Of a stretch of 64,000 nucleotides of DNA, positions 61,679-64,000 are shown piece by piece. Source of the DNA: an uncultured Stenotrophomonas sp. (GTDB lineage: Bacteria; Pseudomonadota; Gammaproteobacteria; Xanthomonadales; Xanthomonadaceae). A program made the position numbers and the translations under genes. The DNA is taken from assembly GCF_913778665.1 (NCBI RefSeq), contig NZ_CAJYVQ010000004.1:62001-126000 (forward strand). Reading direction: 5' to 3'. Positions within the stretch are counted from its first letter, which is position 1. Each line of letters starts with the position of its first letter. Below the pieces are notes generated by a model that was given only the letters and a program-made list of their open reading frames with translations, ran no database searches and was not told where the DNA came from.

Positions 61679-61715
61679 AATGCTTTACATAAATTGTGCT
61701 AATACTTGTGACGCC

Positions 61716-62684
61716 ATGACCACGCGCCCCTCGCCAAGTCCTCGTTTTTCCTACAAATCCGACCGGTTGAAACCACTGCGCGCGTTCTGCCAAACCGTGC
61801 GCCTGGGCTCGGTCTCACGGGCTGCTGAGGCACTGTTCGTCAGCCAGCCGGCCATCAGCCTGCAGCTGCAGGCGCTGGAACGTGAGCTGGGGGTACCCTT
61901 GTTCGAGCGCAGCGGGCGGCGCCTGGTGCCCAGCCGCGAGGGCCAGCTGCTGTATGAAATGGCGCAGCCACTGGTGGAGAACCTTGACGGGCTGGAGGCG
62001 CGCTTCCGCGACAAGGTGCGCGGCCTGGACGCGGGCGAACTGAACATCGCCGCCAACAGTTCCACCATCCTGTACCTGCTGCCGAAGATCGTCGAACGCT
62101 TCCGGATGCATCACCCGGACGTGCGCCTGACCCTGCACAACGCAATCAGTGCCGACGGCACCGATCTGCTGCGCGAGGATGCCGCCGACCTGGCGATCGG
62201 GTCGATGACCGACGTGCCGGCCGACCTGACCTATGCGCCGGCCTACCGCTTCGAGCAGGTGCTGATCGCGCCACACGATCATCCGCTGGCCAGTGGTGGC
62301 GAGCTGGAGCTCGCCGACATCGCCCGCTACCCGCTGGTGCTGCCGCCGAAGCGGCAGATCACTTACCGGCTGGTTGACCAGGTATTCCAGCGCCACCGCA
62401 TCGCCTACACCGTGGCACTGGAAGTGGGCGGCTGGGAGGTGATCAAGCAGTACGTGGCGATGGGCATGGGCATTTCCATCGTGCCGGCGCTGTGCCTGAA
62501 CGAGGCCGACCGCGAGCGGTTGGCGGCGCGGTCGATGAGGCGCTGGTTCCCCGAGCGCAGTTACGGGGTGATCGTGCGCCGGGGCAAGGCGCTGTCGGCG
62601 CAGGCGCGCGCGTTCATCGAGCTGATCCAGCCGGAGTTGTTCAGTCCGCGCGATTACGACCAGAGCGGGCATTCCGAGCGGTGA
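61716..62684 (+). CDS. LysR family (CysB-like) regulator, probably of aceBA
   Basis: A 322-residue LysR protein: helix-turn-helix at about 17-75 (RLGSVSRAAEALFVSQPAISLQLQALERELGVPLFERSGRRLVPS) and an effector domain from about 100 (GLDAGELNIAANSSTILYLLPKIVERF). The KRQITYRLVDQVFQ and GWEVIKQYVAMGMGISIVPA pattern is typical for the CysB/Cbl subgroup. It is divergent from aceB across a short region with an inverted repeat, the classic LysR layout, so the glyoxylate genes are its likely target; the effector is unknown. Confidence 0.87.
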   Translation: MTTRPSPSPRFSYKSDRLKPLRAFCQTVRLGSVSRAAEALFVSQPAISLQLQALERELGVPLFERSGRRLVPSREGQLLYEMAQPLVENLDGLEARFRDKVRGLDAGELNIAANSSTILYLLPKIVERFRMHHPDVRLTLHNAISADGTDLLREDAADLAIGSMTDVPADLTYAPAYRFEQVLIAPHDHPLASGGELELADIARYPLVLPPKRQITYRLVDQVFQRHRIAYTVALEVGGWEVIKQYVAMGMGISIVPALCLNEADRERLAARSMRRWFPERSYGVIVRRGKALSAQARAFIELIQPELFSPRDYDQSGHSER

Positions 62685-62696
62685 GGGGTGTTCGGC

Positions 62697-62966
62697 AGGG
62701 CTGCGCCCTGCACCTCCAGGGGCCAGAGCAACAGCCGAAGCAACAGCAACAGCGAGCTATCCGTGTGATGGCGGGATGGGTCCGGTGGCGGGGGACGCCG
62801 TAAACCCCTCCTTGGGGGCTTGGCCGCGGCATCCATGCCGCGGACACCCCCGCCACCGGACCCACCCCGCCTTCGACAGATCTCCGTGGTCTGTCGGAAC
62901 GCCATGGACTGCTGTTGGTGGGTGTCGACCTTGGCCGACACGGTAGATCCATGCCATGCGTGGATG
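62697..62966. repeat. composite palindromic interspersed repeat, copy 2
   Basis: Near-copy of the repeat at 26110-26384. The 18-bp stem (62777-62794 with 62847-62864) is identical in both copies, and so is most of the surrounding core (about 110 bases), while the outer parts differ by scattered substitutions and short gaps. The right GTAG/CTAC-like part is less well preserved here. Confidence 0.8.
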
Positions 62967-63018
62967 ACGTACGAATGATCTGGCTCCATTTGTGGCTGGC
63001 GATGCATAGACTGGGCGC

Positions 63019-63924
63019 ATGTCCATCGAACTGCGCCACCTGCGTTACTTCCTTGCCGTTGCCGATACGCTGCACTTCGGCCAGGCGGCCGAGCGGTTGG
63101 GCATGTCGCAGCCGCCGCTCAGCCAGCAGATCCGCCAGCTGGAAGAACTGATCGGCGCGCGCCTGTTCGTGCGCAGCCATCGCCGCGTGCAGCTGACGCC
63201 TGCGGGGGAGCTGCTGCAGGAACGGGCACGCGCCATCGTGCAGCAGGTGGAAGCGGCGGTGGACGAGGTGCAGCGCGCGCAGCGCGGTGAGCAGGGTGAG
63301 CTGCACATTGGCCTCACCCGCGCCACGCCGCTGTCGCCGCAGATTCCGCGGTCTATCCTGCAGTACCGGCAGCAGTACCCGCAGGTGCGCCTGCAGCTGA
63401 GCGAGATGAACACCCTGCAGCAGATCGATGCGCTGCTCGACGGTTCACTGGACGTCGGCATCATCCGCAAGCGCGCATTGCCGCAGGAACTGGTGGCACA
63501 CAGCCTGTTCGTCGATCCGCTGGCGTTGATCGTGCATGCCGGCCACCCTGCCCTTCGCCGGCTGACGAAGCAGGGCACGCTGGCGCTGCGTGATTTCGCC
63601 CAGGAGCCGTTCGTGGCATTTCGTCGCAGTGCCGGTGCCGGCATCCACGACCACATGATCGCCCTGTGCGCCGCAGCCGGCTTCACCCCGCGCATCGTGC
63701 AGGAGGCGGGCGAAGCCTCGACGCTGATCAGCCTGGCCGCCGCCGGCCTGGGCGCGGCGATCCTGCCATCGTCGTGCGATCACATCCGCGTGGAAGGCGC
63801 GCGCTTTGTGGCACTGGCCGATGCTGGCGCGCATTCGGAGGTGCAGCTGGCGTGGCATCGCGAACGGCTAACGCCGTTGATCCGCAACTTCGCCGCGCTG
63901 CTGCGCGGGGCTTTTGCGGTCTGA
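63019..63924 (+). CDS. LysR family regulator (BenM/CatR-like)
   Basis: A 301-residue LysR protein. Helix-turn-helix [47 protein letters not shown] at the N terminus, effector domain from about 90 ([21 protein letters not shown]). The N-terminal [32 protein letters not shown]-type pattern is that of the BenM/CatM/GltR group. Its target would lie outside the window, or is unlinked. It follows the second copy of the composite repeat, which separates it from the aceBA regulator. Confidence 0.85.
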   Translation: [301 protein letters not shown]

Positions 63925-63933
63925 TCGAAGAAC

Positions 63934-63956
63934 AGTCGACTGACAGTCGACTCTAC
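63934..63956. repeat. GTAG-type REP palindrome
   Basis: AGTCGACTGACAGTCGACTC then TAC, the same unit as the right half of the pair at 34284-34371, placed ten bases after the LysR stop. Confidence 0.7.
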
Positions 63957-64000
63957 CAAGGCAAGCGCAACTCCACAGGATCACGCCGTAACCGGCTGCG

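Noticed and set aside
58585..61692. Plus-strand ORF of 1035 codons over aceA and aceB
   Set aside because: It is the mirror of two strongly conserved enzymes on the minus strand and contains no domain of its own.
62654..63306. Short ORFs within the composite repeat
   Set aside because: Similar Arg/Gly/Pro-rich translations come from both copies of the palindrome (also 25895-26365), so they reflect the repeat and not a protein.

Overview
The window is chromosomal DNA of a high-GC gammaproteobacterium of the Xanthomonadaceae, most probably Stenotrophomonas (S. maltophilia group). The pointers are the dense, high-GC gene packing, protein sequences of Xanthomonas/Stenotrophomonas type, and many short palindromes starting with GTAG and ending with CTAC, the hallmark of the Stenotrophomonas SMAG repeats. 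No insertion sequence, prophage, CRISPR array or replication origin is visible. Species assignment is inference; no database search was run.

Layout. 0-9.3 kb: trpS, envelope and hypothetical genes, CsbD-like and entericidin-like small proteins, arginase, a RelE/ParE-type toxin whose antitoxin gene is broken, tRNA-Thr, and the birA-coaX-SPOR operon. 9.4-18.9 kb: mtfA, a PepSY-like/phoP/phoQ operon with a good near-leaderless promoter, dusA, an orphan pair of unknown genes, a SulP transporter, a CDF transporter and ohr. 19-26 kb: a valine degradation operon (mmsA, acyl-CoA dehydrogenase, enoyl-CoA hydratase, 3-hydroxyisobutyryl-CoA hydrolase, mmsB) divergent from an XRE-type short-chain-acyl regulator. 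26-36.4 kb: a patatin, a cobalamin riboswitch in front of queH and a nicotinamidase gene, a glutathionyl-hydroquinone reductase, purU, LysR, an old-yellow-enzyme, a sirtuin, a thioesterase and a LysE exporter. 36.4-46.5 kb: nrdA-nrdB with paired NrdR-like boxes, a DUF2884 protein, zapE and a hydrolase, an EamA transporter, a secreted nuclease and a cytochrome c. 46.7-52.3 kb: a TetR regulator divergent from leucine/isovalerate genes (liuA, liuB, liuD). 52.5-58.2 kb: a probable RiPP locus. 58.6-62.7 kb: aceB-aceA with a divergent CysB-like LysR regulator; then another LysR gene.

The most interesting region is 52.5-58.2 kb. Three short ORFs share a leader-like LLDxL-x-SDD-x-FRA-x-F block; two of them also share a second block before different, His/Cys-containing tails. 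Between and beside them lie a SagB-type nitroreductase-fold dehydrogenase and a class III cyclase-domain/TPR membrane protein, the latter co-directional with a cyclic-nucleotide-binding GGDEF protein. No YcaO, radical-SAM or lanthionine enzyme is nearby, so the modification chemistry is open. I recall that NCBI has computational families for such a peptide/dehydrogenase/cyclase trio in Xanthomonadaceae, but I know of no characterised product.

The second highlight is a convincing cobalamin riboswitch leading into queH, the B12-independent epoxyqueuosine reductase. It predicts that this enzyme is made when B12 is scarce and the B12-dependent QueG would be idle.
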